From: Leucaena leucocephala
Taxonomy: Eukaryota > Streptophyta > Magnoliopsida > Fabales > Fabaceae
DNA length: 64,000 nucleotides
Reading direction: 5' to 3'
Assembly (NCBI GenBank): GCA_037074615.1
Contig: CM073518.1
Coordinates: forward strand, 620,001 to 684,000
Shown: positions 35,766-48,249 of the stretch, in pieces
Layout of the letters: each line of letters opens with the position of its first letter
How positions within the stretch are numbered: the first letter of the stretch is position 1
Position numbers and translations under genes: made by a program
Notes under the pieces: generated by a model
Told to the model about the DNA's origin: nothing
Database searches by the model: none
Seen by the model: only the letters and a program-made list of their open reading frames with translations

Positions 35766-36667
35766 AGTCTGTTTACAATGTATGGGGGCATGACGTCATG
35801 TTCAGTAGGATCCTCGAATTCTACGTTTACACTTTACAGACACGCGTTGCTTTGGAATTAACTTGAAATTTCGAAATTCAATCACGACCTAATGTTCGCA
35901 ACATTTTTACTGGGTCTAACTCATAAAATTATAAAATCTATATAAAGTAGAAATGTTTGTAATTTGAAAGTTTATATCAATAATAACTAGATATTTTCAC
36001 TAGTTTTAATATGAGCGGTCCTGTATCCTTTCGTCATCAATGGAAATTATATTCAGGCCCCCCCCAAAAAAAATATGAGCGGTCCTGTGTGGGTGTGGGT
36101 GTTTTTCCGTTTTTTTTCCACATCCCAAAAAATTCAACGTGCAAATGGCCACAAGCATTTGGGACACGTGGCGTTTTCCCCTCCCGATATTCCTGGCTTC
36201 TCCTCTCGATATTTATGCAGTATTTTCAACTGTAAGACTTGATTTGATATATTAAAATAATATATTGATAATATATATTAACATGTAATATAAAATTGAA
36301 AACAAAATACATGATTAGGGCTTTATAATACATGAAAAGTACGTTCAGGGCTTTAGTTGCATATTAAAATATAAAATGTTACATTTAAATAAAAATTAAA
36401 ATCGATCTAAAGTCTCAAAAAATTAAAAAAAAAAAGCCTCGTAATCGTGTGGCAACTGCGCGCGTTTGACTGTTTCCTCAAGCCAGGGAACTGCGGGAGG
36501 AGTAACGGCGTTATTTGGACAATTTAACAGTTTTCTCCTAGCATAATTTTCTTGTTTTCCTTGCCACAAATTAGTTGTTAGTTATCACTTATCAGTCGTC
36601 TCATACAAAGCAGGGATTCAGCTCACTAAGCCGAGAGAGACCGAAAGACGAGACATCAAGGGGGACA

Positions 36668-39600
36668 ATGGCGGCTTCGGGGTTGAAAGTGGGCCGTTTT
36701 CCGTTACTGTTGCATCACCATCATCACTCATCATCTTCAACCTTCAGGAAGCTTAACGTTCCCTCAAAGTCAAAGGGGCTCACTCTATACTCTCGCTATG
36801 CACAAGCTCAGGATCTTTTCTCGTCTCGTCGTTTACAAGGTTGTTTTCTATTTGGATTCTGGGTGTGGGTTACCTTAGGAATTATTCTATTTATGAACCA
36901 AAAAAATCTCCTGATTGGGCTTCAAATTACTTTGATTTCACTATATCTTGGCTGGTATCAGCAATTCGCTTTGAAGACCATGTTATCCCCCCCCCCCCCC
37001 CCCGGGGGGGGCGGTGACACTTTTGATCTGAATTAGACCATCAAGCTGCACTGTGTTGTTGGGTTATACACTAGAGAGCTTAATGCAGAATATACCCAAA
37101 TAATTGGGGATTTAATCTTACCTACTTGTTTTAAATTTCCGTGCATAATATTATTATTCTGTTATGTATCCTGAGTTGACGTCTGTAAATTGTGTCTTTT
37201 CCTCAGAAAGTATTGAAAACCTGCCGAAATTGGTAGAAGACATTGTCCAGACATCTATCAATACGGGTCCTCGCGGTGTGGTTAGGCTGGCTCAAGGTGT
37301 TCAAGCATTTCTTGGGGTCGGTCAAGAGTGGTTAACCGAAGTATCAAAGGTAACCCAATATGCTTTTTTTTTGTTGGCATAACCTGCAACATATTCTGTC
37401 ATCGTACCATTCCAATGGAGGAGGATATCCTGTTGAACCAAAAATTATTGGAAAGATATTTGTAGGCAGAAAAAAGTCTGCATCTTCTTCCGTTTCCATT
37501 TGCACAGTAACTATACTTTTATTTGTCTCCTAATATTTTTATTTTTTAAATATAAAAATGTAGACTGAACTGTTAATTTTCTTGCATCATTTGTAGTCAA
37601 CAAATTCATCTGCTGGGTTACCAACCGAACTGCAACTTGGTTTACTTTCCCCATTCTATTTGAGGAGATTGTTTGAACGTATGGGGGCAACCTACATCAA
37701 ATTAGGTCAGGTATGGATTACTGTTGGTTCCCTGCTGTGTTTTTTTATGTCCATTTGATCACAATGATTATGCATGCTTTTCCAAAGTCTAAAAACTGTA
37801 ATAGATAATGATTATGGTGGGTAAAGAATAATGCAAAAGGGCTTTTATAATGACTTGATATCTATATTCTCTCAATTATCTATTTAGAAGTTCTCTCACT
37901 AGTACGCTGGCCTTCATACTATGAACTTTTATACTGATGACTATTTTTGGCTTTCATTTTGTAGTTCATTGCATCAGCACCCACACTGTTTCCTCCTGAG
38001 TATGTACAGGAATTCCAGAATTGCTTTGACAGAACTCCTCCAGTTCCTTTTGAGGAGATCCAATCAATATTGCGTGAGGAACTGGGAAGACCAATAGATA
38101 GTGTTTACGATTATGTTGATCCAACACCTCTTGCTTCTGCCTCTATAGCACAGGTGTATAGCATGCATCCATCTTTACCTTCCTAGATACGTTCATACTT
38201 CTGTTGCTGCTGATACAATTTTTATAATAACAACTAGGTTCATGCTGCAAGGCTAAAGGGCTCCCTGGAGGATGTGGTTATAAAGGTCTTAAAACCTGGA
38301 ATAGAGGACACATTAGTGGCAGATCTTAATTTTGTTTATGTAGTTGCTCGAATATTGGAGTTCTTGAATCCTGAACTAAGCCGGACATCACTGGTATAAA
38401 CAACTTGGGCAGTTGTCCTGGATTTTCTGCTGTTGCTTTATATGTTCTTATTTTTTCTACTATGTATATTTTTATAATTTTAAGTATTCTCTTGGACAAC
38501 ACTGAAGTAAATTATTAGATCCTTAATATGTTGCCTGTTTGTTGTTCATGTTTCTTTCTCTGACTTCATGGTCTTTCTTTTAATGGAAGGGGACTTAGAA
38601 GTTATACTCTCTGCCTTCCTTTTTTAGTAACTATTGTTTTCATCTATGCCAATACTAGGGTCTAGAACTCCCTTGTAATGTAATCATCCTTTCAGTAGGT
38701 TGGTATTGTCAAAGATATACGGGAGTCTATGCTTGAAGAGGTTGACTTTTACAAGGAGGCTGAAAATGTCGAAGCTTTCAGAAGATACTTGGAAGCCATG
38801 GCACTCACTGGCCAGGCAACAGCTCCAAAAGTATATCGATACTGCAGTACTCGGCGAGTTTTAACTATGCAGAGACTTTATGGAGTTCCATTGACTGACC
38901 TAGACTCCATAAGTTCACTTGTTTCAAATCCAGAAGCGAGCCTTATAACTGCTCTTAATGTTTGGTACAACTCCAAATTTCTATTTGCAACAAATATATA
39001 TGTAGTTTTCCCCATTGTATTCATCTCAAAATTTGCATATGTCTCTTGATATAAAATTGCATCTCTGGGTAAATAATGTTTTAATAGGTTTGGAAGTTTG
39101 CTTGCATGCGAGTCCTTCCATGCGGATGTACATGCAGGCAATCTATGGCTTCTTCGTGATGGCCGTATTGGGTTTCTTGACTTTGGTATGCATTATATCT
39201 TCTTCGTATGATTTATGGTTGGTTATACTTCAGCTCTATCTTATAGGAGAGTTCATTTGCCATCTTTTAATGTAAAGAAGACATGTATTAAAGTTCCCTT
39301 GGAAATAAACGAGATGAACTTTTGTTTCAACTTACAGGAATTGTTGGGCGTATATCTCCCAAAACATGGGCTGCTATGGAAGTATTCTTGGGATCCATTT
39401 CAATTGAAGATTATGACTCAATGGCGTCTGCCTTGATTGAAATGGGTGCTACAAACAAAGATATTAATGCTAGAGCCTTTGCCAGAGATTTGGAAAAAGT
39501 ATTCTCAACAATTAAGGCAAGTACTGTAACTCACTTATACTGGATGATGTTTGTTCCACAGACTGGAATGCATGTAAAAGTACTCTGCCTATCTGGAAAA

Positions 39601-40757
39601 TGCATGTTGGTGAAATCCTGATTATGCATACATAATTCACTAAAACATATTTATTTTTGCCCCAATCTATATTTTTTAGTCTATTCCCTCTATTATTCTG
39701 ATGCATATTTTAACAAGTGTGGTGACTGTGATTTTCAATTTATAAGGAATTAACGGGAAACTATAGAGAAATAACAAAATATGATTCTTTCTGCAGAATG
39801 CTCATCTATTAGTTGTGTTATGAAGTCAGGATGTGTATGACTGTGTGCAAGCAAGCATTCATGCATCCTTGTGCATAGAGATAAATTTAATATTTTGCTA
39901 TGATAAATTAGGTCTCACGAAGTTGGGTTAGTATAAATGGTATCCTTTGCATTATTGTTATTTGTAGACAAAGAATGTCATCCAGAAAGGTCTTCTTCCT
40001 TCTCTTTTGGACATGAATTTTTATCATTTAGACATTGCTTCTCAAAGCCATGCAGATAACTTAGCCGAAACCCGTTTTAATTGTTATTGCTTATATTAAT
40101 GCACGTGCAGGAGTTGGACACTGAACTAGTTGTGGCAACTCGAAGTGGATCAAGTACAACTGCAACCGCTGTCTCTGCTAATATTGTAGTCGATGAGAGG
40201 CAGATGAATGCTCTCTTCCTTGATGTGGTAAGCTATTTAGTTTAAACCACTTCAACTTGTAAGTTGGTATCAATAGGTCCAGAAGGCTCTGACAGTTAAT
40301 AGGCATAGGTAGAATATTTGCCCCTTACTAAGCTCTAGAATTACAATGGATATGGAGTATAATTTTTCACACTGCCCTGCTGATTTGATGGACTTTTATG
40401 CGACTTTTGAATTGTCTGAACATGAGAAATTGCCAGATTAATGTAGATTGAACAACATTCCATCATTCCATAGTTGAAAACAAAATGTGCATAAATATGA
40501 TCATAAATATCTTGCATAGGCAACTGGCAGTTTGATTATGTCTCATATTACTCTTATGTTTTCTACCTCATTCGCAGGTTCAGGTAAGTGAATCGTATGG
40601 ACTAAAGTTCCCTCGGGAATTTGCACTGCTCCTGAAGCAGCTCTTGTATTTTGATCGGTATACACGGTTATTGGCTCCCAATTTGAACATGCTTCAGGAT
40701 CAGAGGATTAGAATTGCCTCCAATAGAAGAAGCAAATATGGAGATAGTTTCGAATGA
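36668..40757 (+). CDS. ABC1K10-like: ABC1K/UbiB-family atypical kinase, plastid type
   Basis: Member of the ABC1/UbiB/ADCK atypical kinases, which in plastids influence prenylquinone metabolism and plastoglobule function. Exons: 36668-36839, 37207-37349, 37597-37710, 37965-38153, 38238-38393, 38699-38964, 39088-39185, 39338-39516, 40111-40227, 40578-40757; about 537 aa. The first about 57 residues are His/Ser/Arg-rich, resembling a transit peptide. Family signatures: KLGQ of the KxGQ motif (YIKLGQFIASAP), the Ala-rich loop ASASIAQVHAARL, VVIKVLKPG with the invariant Lys, FHADVHAGNL as the catalytic loop, and FLDFGIVG as the metal-binding DFG. Intron 8 appears to be GC-AG. I recall At5g24970 (ABC1K10) as closest, which should be checked. 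The start was chosen as the ATG of MAASGLKVG. Confidence 0.88.
36987..37011. repeat. C17G8 homopolymer junction in ABC1K intron 1
   Basis: Seventeen C followed directly by eight G, in otherwise AT-rich intron DNA. Could be a real unstable tract or a sequencing/assembly artefact. Confidence 0.9.
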
Positions 40758-41460
40758 ATTATTATACGAGAACCTGTACGTACCCAATATCAGGCGGAAA
40801 GCCTTACCGTATTGTTATTATTGTATATAAGCAAAATCAACACTAGCTTGGCTCTTCCTCATTGGATGATACCAACTTGGGTTACAAGTTGGAACTACCC
40901 CCTGCAAATGTTTTAATTAGAGAAAGAAAAGAGAATGATATTAAACATCTTTTCTTATAAAGTATCTAAAGTTTGTGTTGGGATTTCCACCTCGTGTAAC
41001 TAACCTAATAAAATCAACGATTCTTATTCTAGATGTCTTGCTATAGCGTTTATGTTTTCTACAAACTTAATGCGAATGAAAGGAAACTTGTGTGGCGGCT
41101 TTCTGGTTGCAAAAAACAGCAAATTATGATGCAAATTCCACGTCAATGACCGGTAGAAGTACAGCTCTTATGAGTCTGAAGCTGCGACCCTGCCATAATT
41201 CTAAAAATTACAAACAACAATTAATTCACAATTAATCTGGAGTTGCCCCAGGTTGGATTTCGTGATTGAGAATATCTTGATTTGCTTGTCCAATAGATGC
41301 ACACTATTGTCTTGTAGATAATACATCACTGCATCTTAAATTTTGATGAGACACAATCTTTGCCGTTTTACTTCAGATTCACCAAAAACAAAAGAAATAG
41401 CGTTGACTCATACTTGACCCTTGACCCACGGCCTGTCATCACGGTACCTGAGAATTGGAA
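40758..41460. other. Spacer between convergent ABC1K and EDR4-like genes
   Basis: Holds the 3' UTRs of both genes. No open frame or repeat with support. Confidence 0.5.
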
Positions 41461-44345
41461 CTATTTAGAACCATTACCCGCATGGTTTTCTTCATTGACC
41501 ATGATGTTACATTTACCTGGTGATTTGGTTCCTCTTATCACTTGACTTAACGAAGTATAACCCATCAGTTGATGAAGTGGCGAACTTCTTGGTGGTGGGG
41601 GTGGTCGAGCATCCATTCGTGATGATAATGTTTTGGAAATAAACACGTTGGAGACAAGTCCAGCTGATCCATTTGTTCCTATGGGAATCTCAATTGAACT
41701 AGAATGTGATGAAGCAGTCTTCTCTTTCTCTGTTATAGCCTCAGACACCCCTCCAGAGACACTGTGATCATATCCACAGCCATGCAGAGAATGAAAGGCT
41801 GACAGGGAAACAGGATCTTCAGAGGAGCAACTTTTAGAAGAAGAAAGTCCATAATTATCTGAATATGAAACAGGGCACGCTGGTGAAGAATTGTAACGGT
41901 TGGCATCAGAGTCTGAAGGCCGATTGCTTCCCTTAACCACCTTGCTTGGGTCATTAAGCTCGCTTGGCTTATACGATTTCATCAGTGAAAATTTGATCAC
42001 CTCTGAACATGAACCGCATTTTAGCTTATGATATGATGCCCTTTTAAAAGGAAGGAAATCAGCAGGCAGCTGCAGCAGCCTAAAGCAGTGATGACAAGTG
42101 ACAAAAGGGGCCCCACCTGCCACTGGTCGGACATGTCGGTTAGCCAAATTCTGGTTCTCCCTTGGAAATTTCTTCGTCTCATAGGCTTGATGCCTCTGAT
42201 AATCAGATTTTGTTTCGAAGCTATATAATGAGGTTTTACGGTTCATGGTCCACTGTGGATTTAAAGGGTAAGGGAAATGAGCAGAGCAACAATTGTGACC
42301 ATGATGATACCTGCACGGTCCTTCATGCTGGCAGACATGTGGAGGTAGCTCTTCTGGGCATTGCCACTCTTGGAGAAAGCAGTGAAAACGAGAAAGATCA
42401 ACATGGTTTGTACTGCTTGTTGCCTCAGCTGAACCAGGATTCAATGAAAGCTTATGCCTTTGGCGCCGGTTTATTCCATGATTGCAACTACCATCGCAGT
42501 TCACGTAATCCAGAGCCGGATGAAATCTTTCCTCTTGAAGGTCATGGTTATGGTATGACAAAGCTTTCTTTCCCTTATAAGTGCTTGAGAACAGTCTTCC
42601 ATTTGTCTCTCCATTCACAGAGCTACTTCTGCTGAGTTGATCCTGCAATATGTATATCATTCTCAGCAATTTCATCTTCTCCTGATCAGGGTCCTCACAA
42701 GAGTCAGATGGAAGAAAGGTTGAGCTGCAGCATAGCTCATCAAGTAATTGACTTGATGGGCTGCCACTTTCATAGACAGATTGCGAACCACCGTAAGGAA
42801 AAGGTATTTTGGATGGAAACTCCTTTCTATCTAACGCTTTCATGACATGATGATTTTCACTGGGAAAATTTGATGAAAAATTCAAGCGTTGGTATGCTTT
42901 AGAATCTCCATACATCATGCTATCAACGAGGATTTTTTCCATTCTTGGCCTTTCACCAGAAACATCATCAACAACACTGTTGGTGTCGTCCAAAGGATTT
43001 AAATGCTGGTAACCAGGGATATGCTCGTCCATCCCATCGTAAGACGAGACACTGCCATCATAAGCATGAGAGCTTCTGGTGGTTGGGGAATTGGACAATT
43101 CTCCGAGAGCATCACTAAACTCTGAACCCGGATTAATTACTTCAGTGGCATCAGATTTATCCATAGACCTTACACGCTCAAGGCTGATATTAATGCTGCT
43201 CTGTGCTTGCTTCAACAGTTCAGTATAAGATATTACATGATTATCTGATGAAGCGTGACCTTTACCGACACAAGCAGCAATATGTGAAATGCTTGCTTTT
43301 TCAGAGGCTACGTTTGCAGTACTTTTGGAAGTAGAGGCACTTTCAGTGGTGTTTGCTGTTGATTTTGCACCTGCCGGAATGTCACTTTTGAGATCTTGTT
43401 CTCGTGTTGCAGAATATAACTCCTCTTCCGATCCCTTCAATAACAAGCTTTTATTATTTGACTCTTCTGGTCCAGCTAACTGCAAGTTTGCATCAACGGC
43501 CTCGATCTCACATGGAGTCAGCCCAGTTGAACAACATTTCTTGGATACCTCATGCCGATTGATTTTGATACCTGAATGTTCACAGGCATCCATCTCATTT
43601 TCCAGATCTTTATCTGATAAATTAGAAATTTCAAGCTGCTCTCCATTGCATTCCCCATGTTCACTTTGACCCCTTCCAGCATTGTCAACTGAAGAACACT
43701 CTGTTGCTTTGGTCCCCAGATCATTCTCCCTAGGACCATTTTGATTTCGAATCTTGTTACAGGTATCATCCGGGGAAAGTTCTCCTGAGGAAGCAGCAGC
43801 AGCTGTTGTTCTCCTCTCAAGATTTTCGAGAGAGAAAACTAGTTGCTCTTTCTTGCTAGATGTATCCTCAGAAACAAGATCCGACGAGTTTCTAGGAGTT
43901 TTTTCACTTTCAAGCGAGCTGGACTCTGAGTTCACATCCTTACTTTTCCTTCTTTTAGCTGTGTGTAGATCAGGAAGACGATTTCAATAGCAACTTTAGA
44001 ACAAGTTGTATGTTAAGTAAGTTTACTAATTTCTCAAGTTAAATATTCATAAAAATTATAAAGTACTGGACACAGAACCCCGCGAAACAGATAAGAGCAT
44101 CAGTAACAAAGCAAAGGAATAAATCATATCAGAAAAATCAATCTGGTTTGAATAATTTTGCAAGATAATAAGACATTATTCAAAGGTTATGATCAAACCA
44201 AACACATTATCAAAGAGTTGTCACCTTGGAGAGTCGTGCCGCATCCACCGCACTTGTAAACATTATAATGTGGAAGCTCTGGAAGAAGAAGCCTGCACTT
44301 ACGACACCTGACTAGTCGAAGTTTAGTAGCCAGTTCATCATGCAT
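41461..44345 (-). CDS. EDR4-like: EDR4-like zinc-ribbon protein (DUF3133 family)
   Basis: Homologue of ENHANCED DISEASE RESISTANCE 4, a plant protein linked to EDR1 localisation and clathrin-dependent trafficking in defence. Two coding exons, 44345-44225 and 43958-41461, about 872 aa. Exon 1 encodes the N-terminal zinc ribbon (VRCRKCRLLLPELPHY, then YKCGGCG). Exon 2 is one very long exon: a low-complexity Ser/Glu/Asn-rich middle, then the DUF3133 zinc-ribbon (VTCHHCFRLLQLPADF, then LKCGSCSEVIKFSL) and the family tail RPPPPPRSSPLHQLMGY and SLSQVIRG. A five-Pro run precedes that tail. Two of the four Cys pairs are in exon 1 and two near the C terminus. The leader region may extend to about 45.6 kb with a 5' UTR intron. 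No disruption found. Confidence 0.88.
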
Positions 44346-45480
44346 CTTTCTTCAAATAAGTAACAAATTATGATCCGAAGGTTGTCTTTTGAAATTTTGC
44401 ACAAAAGTATATGTCAAGCTCACATACCAAATGCATCAACTGAACAGCGTTCTTCGGTCGAAATTAAAGAAAGATCTCCCTAGTCTAACTGTTTGCATCA
44501 GCCAAATAACAAGTTTAGCAATGGATTCACATTGATGTAAATGGAGATGAACTGAAGAAACTAGAAGATGGAAATGAGTAAAGCAAAAGAGTACAAGTCT
44601 TTTGTGTATATTGAGGAGTCTAGAAACAGCTCGTTATCTATCGGCGCTACATGCCAGTACACGGGAGTAGTATACTCCATCGGCAACAGAACAAGATAAA
44701 TCACAGGGAAACATTCAAAATGTCATGCATGTGAAAAAAGAAGCAGAAGCAGAGATACCGTTAAGCATCATTATTATATTCTAATCTTTGTCAATGAAAG
44801 GCAAAATTATATGCTGCAACAAAAATTGATGTCGCATCGTCGAGAACAAGAACTCTCCACGAACGGCCACTTTGTGATATTCACGTTTTCGATATTTGAA
44901 AATATTTATCAAAGTACAAACAGTTGAAATCGAGGTATATTTGTTGTCCAGCCAATAAAAATAAATTACTAATTATCTTTGATTAGATGTATGAGACGTT
45001 TGAAATCCCGCAGGGAAGAAAAGTGGACAAAGGTGAAGAAGATTCATTCACAAGTAGAATAGAAGTTATCTGATCACAAGTACCTTGGCTGTCCGGTCAG
45101 ATCAAGTCATATTTTATTGCTCCAAGCAACTGAGAAAATTGCAGTCTAGTAAGGTACTTGGGAAAGAAGAGAGGAGAGGATAAAAAACACGAGATCACAA
45201 TGGAGGACGAAAACATTTCAATTAAAGAAACAAAGAGATGTAGCCTGAGGAAGATCATATAGAAGAAGGAAGAGAAGCAAAATCTCAGAAAGGGAAGAAA
45301 AAGGAAGAAGAATGGATGAATATAATGATGTGGAGTGTAGTGCTGAAAGAAGTGAGGGGGGACTTAAATAAAGGAAGCAGAGAGGAAAGATGAAGAGAGA
45401 CAAGATGAGAGAAATCTTTTCTTTGCCGCGAAGTTTAGACGCAGAGAATGACAGAGGGACAGAGAGACGTTGGAGAGAAT

Positions 45481-45516
45481 CATCACCATCACCATCACCA
45501 TCACCATCATGATCAT
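45481..45516. repeat. CAY-type microsatellite
   Basis: Repeated CATCAC units in the EDR4-like upstream region. In one frame it reads as a His run, which makes a spurious poly-His open frame. Confidence 0.85.
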
Positions 45517-45937
45517 CCACGTTATCGTGTTCATTCTTCTTATTCCAGAAAAAGAGGCATTGGGGTTCTTCTAGGAGATGGCGATTGTTTGAGGTGCATT
45601 CCCATAACCACACCACCTATACTTGTCTGTGTGTATTGATTCAGTACCCTCTTTCACTGTCGTCGGTGTTATCTGTTCTGCGGAATGGACCAAGACTTTT
45701 AAAGTCGGCGCCGGTGGCATTTAACGCTCAAGGGCGCAACCATTGATGAGGTGGCCCCACATGGGTCCCATCTATTAAATTCTTGATAAAATCCTCCCCA
45801 TTAAATCCTCTAATTCTGTTTTTTCTAAAAAAATATAAGGAGATAAATGTTTGACATTTAAACTGTTCTATTATAGTTGCTGTGTTGTATACGGCAAAAA
45901 AAATTATCCTGTCGTATTGTAGTATACTCCTTTCTTT

Positions 45938-46121
45938 CTATTTATAAATTACTTGCGCAAATTAAAAAACAATTTAATTTTATTGATTCTAATTTAAGAT
46001 TTAATAGATTTTTTATTTTATCCGTATTTAATATATATTATATTATATTATAAAAATAAAATTAATATAATAATAAATAAAAAACAAAATTATATATTTA
46101 TATAAAATAATTTATAAATAG
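45938..46121. mobile_element. Possible Stowaway-like MITE remnant
   Basis: A perfect 14-bp inverted repeat, CTATTTATAAATTA at 45938-45951 and TAATTTATAAATAG at 46108-46121, encloses an A/T-rich core. The left side continues outward as TACTCCTTTCTTTC, like Stowaway ends. The matching outer right end is missing, so classification is uncertain. Confidence 0.4.
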
Positions 46122-46190
46122 GTACAGACCATGGTATAATATAAAAACTCGTTTTACTTAAATGGTATTCTAATCAAGCGGGTTGATGGC

Positions 46191-46242
46191 CTACAGGGTT
46201 ATTTTTAAAAAAAAAAAAAAAAAACAGGCTACAGGGTTATTT
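46191..46242 (+). repeat. Poly(A) tract between 14-bp direct repeats
   Basis: CTACAGGGTTATTT occurs at 46191-46204 and 46229-46242, with a run of about 18 A and CAGG between. This looks like the scar of a severely 5'-truncated retroposon insertion. Confidence 0.55.
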
Positions 46243-47221
46243 AAAAGGGAGAGTCAAAACTCTAGGAGGGGGCAATGATTAAGGGAATCTTCATTGTGGG
46301 TTTCAACGACGCACAGATTCTGATTTGCTATTAAAATCAGAGCCGGCTTCCCCTCCTCTCTACAATCTCTACGCCAATCCCATCCTTTAGGCCTGGTCCA
46401 AACAATCAGATTACAGTTTAATAAAATAGGGAAAATACTCAAGTAAAAAAATGTGAAAATTGGGAACCCCCAATGAGAATAAAAACATCCAAGTGAAGCA
46501 CTGTTATTTTGTCAAATTAAAAGATGACCTCGAGTGGTGATGTTGATAGACTGATGGTAGCATTGCTTATGATGTTCATTAGAATAAGAATATAGTAATA
46601 ATTATTTTCATTTACAAAATAATTTTTTATTCTATATATCAGAGAGATGAATCTTTGCGTTTAAATAAGCAGGCTTACCATTTCATAATATAAAACCTTA
46701 TAAGTTGTTTAATTTTAGAGTAACTTTTTAAGAACTGATATGAGTATAAATTTTATGATTAATTATATTATTCATAAATTATAAACAATAATTATATCCA
46801 AATGGCAATTATTTGGTTGTAAAACTTTCGAGAACAAACTTAGGCAATAATTATTTGTCACCCATCCCACCTTTAATTTCTCCCGCTCCCCTTTTTTTTA
46901 GATTAAATAGTGAACAGAGTTATTGAATTTTCAATTTTGGATGTTAGGGATTACTTTTAGTACTTCACTGATCCTTAAACACTACTCATCTAAGGAAAAT
47001 TGATCTGAAAAGTTGATTGGAATGCATCAATTTATACACTTATCCAATACCAACACTCTCAGCGATATCTACTGTTAATCACATAGCGAAAAAAATTGAT
47101 ATTTTAGGAAAAATTAAATTTGAAAAAATAGAAATTTTAAGCTTCTAGAAAACTATAGTTTTCAACGTATAGGTGCTTCTGTAAAAAAAAAAAAAGAATC
47201 AACTATTTGGCATTTTTTTTA

Positions 47222-47750
47222 GGGTAAAGGTGCATTCAGCACCCCAAACTAATTTTGGAGGAGCAATTAACACCCTAAAGTATTTAAAGGTGCAATTAGC
47301 ACCCTGAACTAATTTTAGAGGTGCAACCAGCACCCTGAACTAATTTTGGAGGTGCAACCAGCACCCTAAAATATTTAAAGGTGCAATTAACACCCTAAAC
47401 TAATTTTGGAGGTACAATCAGCACCCTAAAAAAATTTAGTGTAATTTATTAAAATAATATTATACATATGGCTTTTAAACAATAATGTATCAAAAAAAAT
47501 TTATGTGATATGTATCAAATGAAAGTAAGTATTTTTGTTAGTGAAAGGGTAAAATTGCACCAATTTAAATATTTGAGGGTGCTGGTTGCACCTCCAAAAT
47601 TAGTTTAGGGTGTTAATTGCACTTTTAAATACTTGAGGGTGCTGGTTGCACCTCTAAAATTAGTTCAGGGTGTTAATTGTACCTTTAAATACTTTAGGGT
47701 GTTAATTGCTCCTCCAAAATTAGTTTGGGGTGCTGGATGCACCTTTACCC
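47222..47750. mobile_element. Foldback Mutator-like non-autonomous element
   Basis: 529-bp element starting GGGTAAAGGTGCA and ending TGCACCTTTACCC. The 9-bp TTTTTTTTA occurs exactly at both borders (47213-47221, 47751-47759), matching the target-site duplication length of Mutator-like elements. The two arms, about 200 bp each (47222-47430 and 47545-47750), are near-complete inverted repeats around a roughly 110-bp spacer. Each arm is built from about 30-bp modules of the pattern GGTGCAATTARCACCCT followed by AAACTAATTTTGGA. No transposase coding capacity; it must move in trans. Confidence 0.8.
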
Positions 47751-48249
47751 TTTTTTTTAAAGCCATAATTTTTAAAAGCCAAAAGTGCTTGTTCATACAC
47801 ACAAATTTCAAATAATAAAAATAAAAATAATTAATAAGATATTGTTCTGATTGCTTGATTACAAAGTTGATGGATGCAACTTCATAATATGATCAATGAA
47901 AGTTGGAACCCAAAGCGAGATTTGTGCTAAACTATTCTCCGTCCCAACTGAAACTGAAAAAGAACCATCTAAATCAATTTATACTACACTTCCATAGACA
48001 TATCAACCCTGATTTTAAACCCTACTTCTACTTCCACTGCCTTCAAAAAGACTTCCATTGTACCAAACCGGCTGTAAACATGAATAGACTGCGTTAACGC
48101 AAGAAACCTATGCTATGAAGGGAAGCAACTGTCTGATGTACTTTCACGGGAAAGGGAACAAGGCATCATTATACGATGTTGGGCGACAATATGTAAAGCA
48201 TCGGCATCTGTAACACGAATGATAATGATGACACACAACTAAATGTGAC

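Larger units (their letters stand above)
33992..36667. promoter_or_regulatory. Divergent intergenic region between SHPRH-like and ABC1K
   Basis: The SHPRH-like gene points left and the ABC1K gene points right, so both promoters lie here. A GC-richer segment near 34.55-34.63 kb probably belongs to the SHPRH-like 5' leader, possibly with a leader intron up to 34.0 kb. SINE copy E and retroposon R5 occupy part of the middle. A CCCCCCCAAAAAAAA run lies at about 36059. No separate gene is supported. Confidence 0.5.
44346..47212. other. Upstream region of EDR4-like and intergenic DNA
   Basis: 44.35-45.65 kb is the likely 5' leader and promoter of the EDR4-like gene. 45.65-47.2 kb is AT-rich intergenic DNA with the small repeats listed separately. 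Short open frames here, including a His-rich one, have no support as genes. Confidence 0.45.

Noticed and set aside
42162..42635. 157-codon frame on + strand
   Set aside because: Antisense shadow of the long, low-complexity EDR4-like exon; no domain or splice support.
45448..45639. Poly-His reading frame
   Set aside because: Product of a CATCAC microsatellite in the EDR4-like upstream region.
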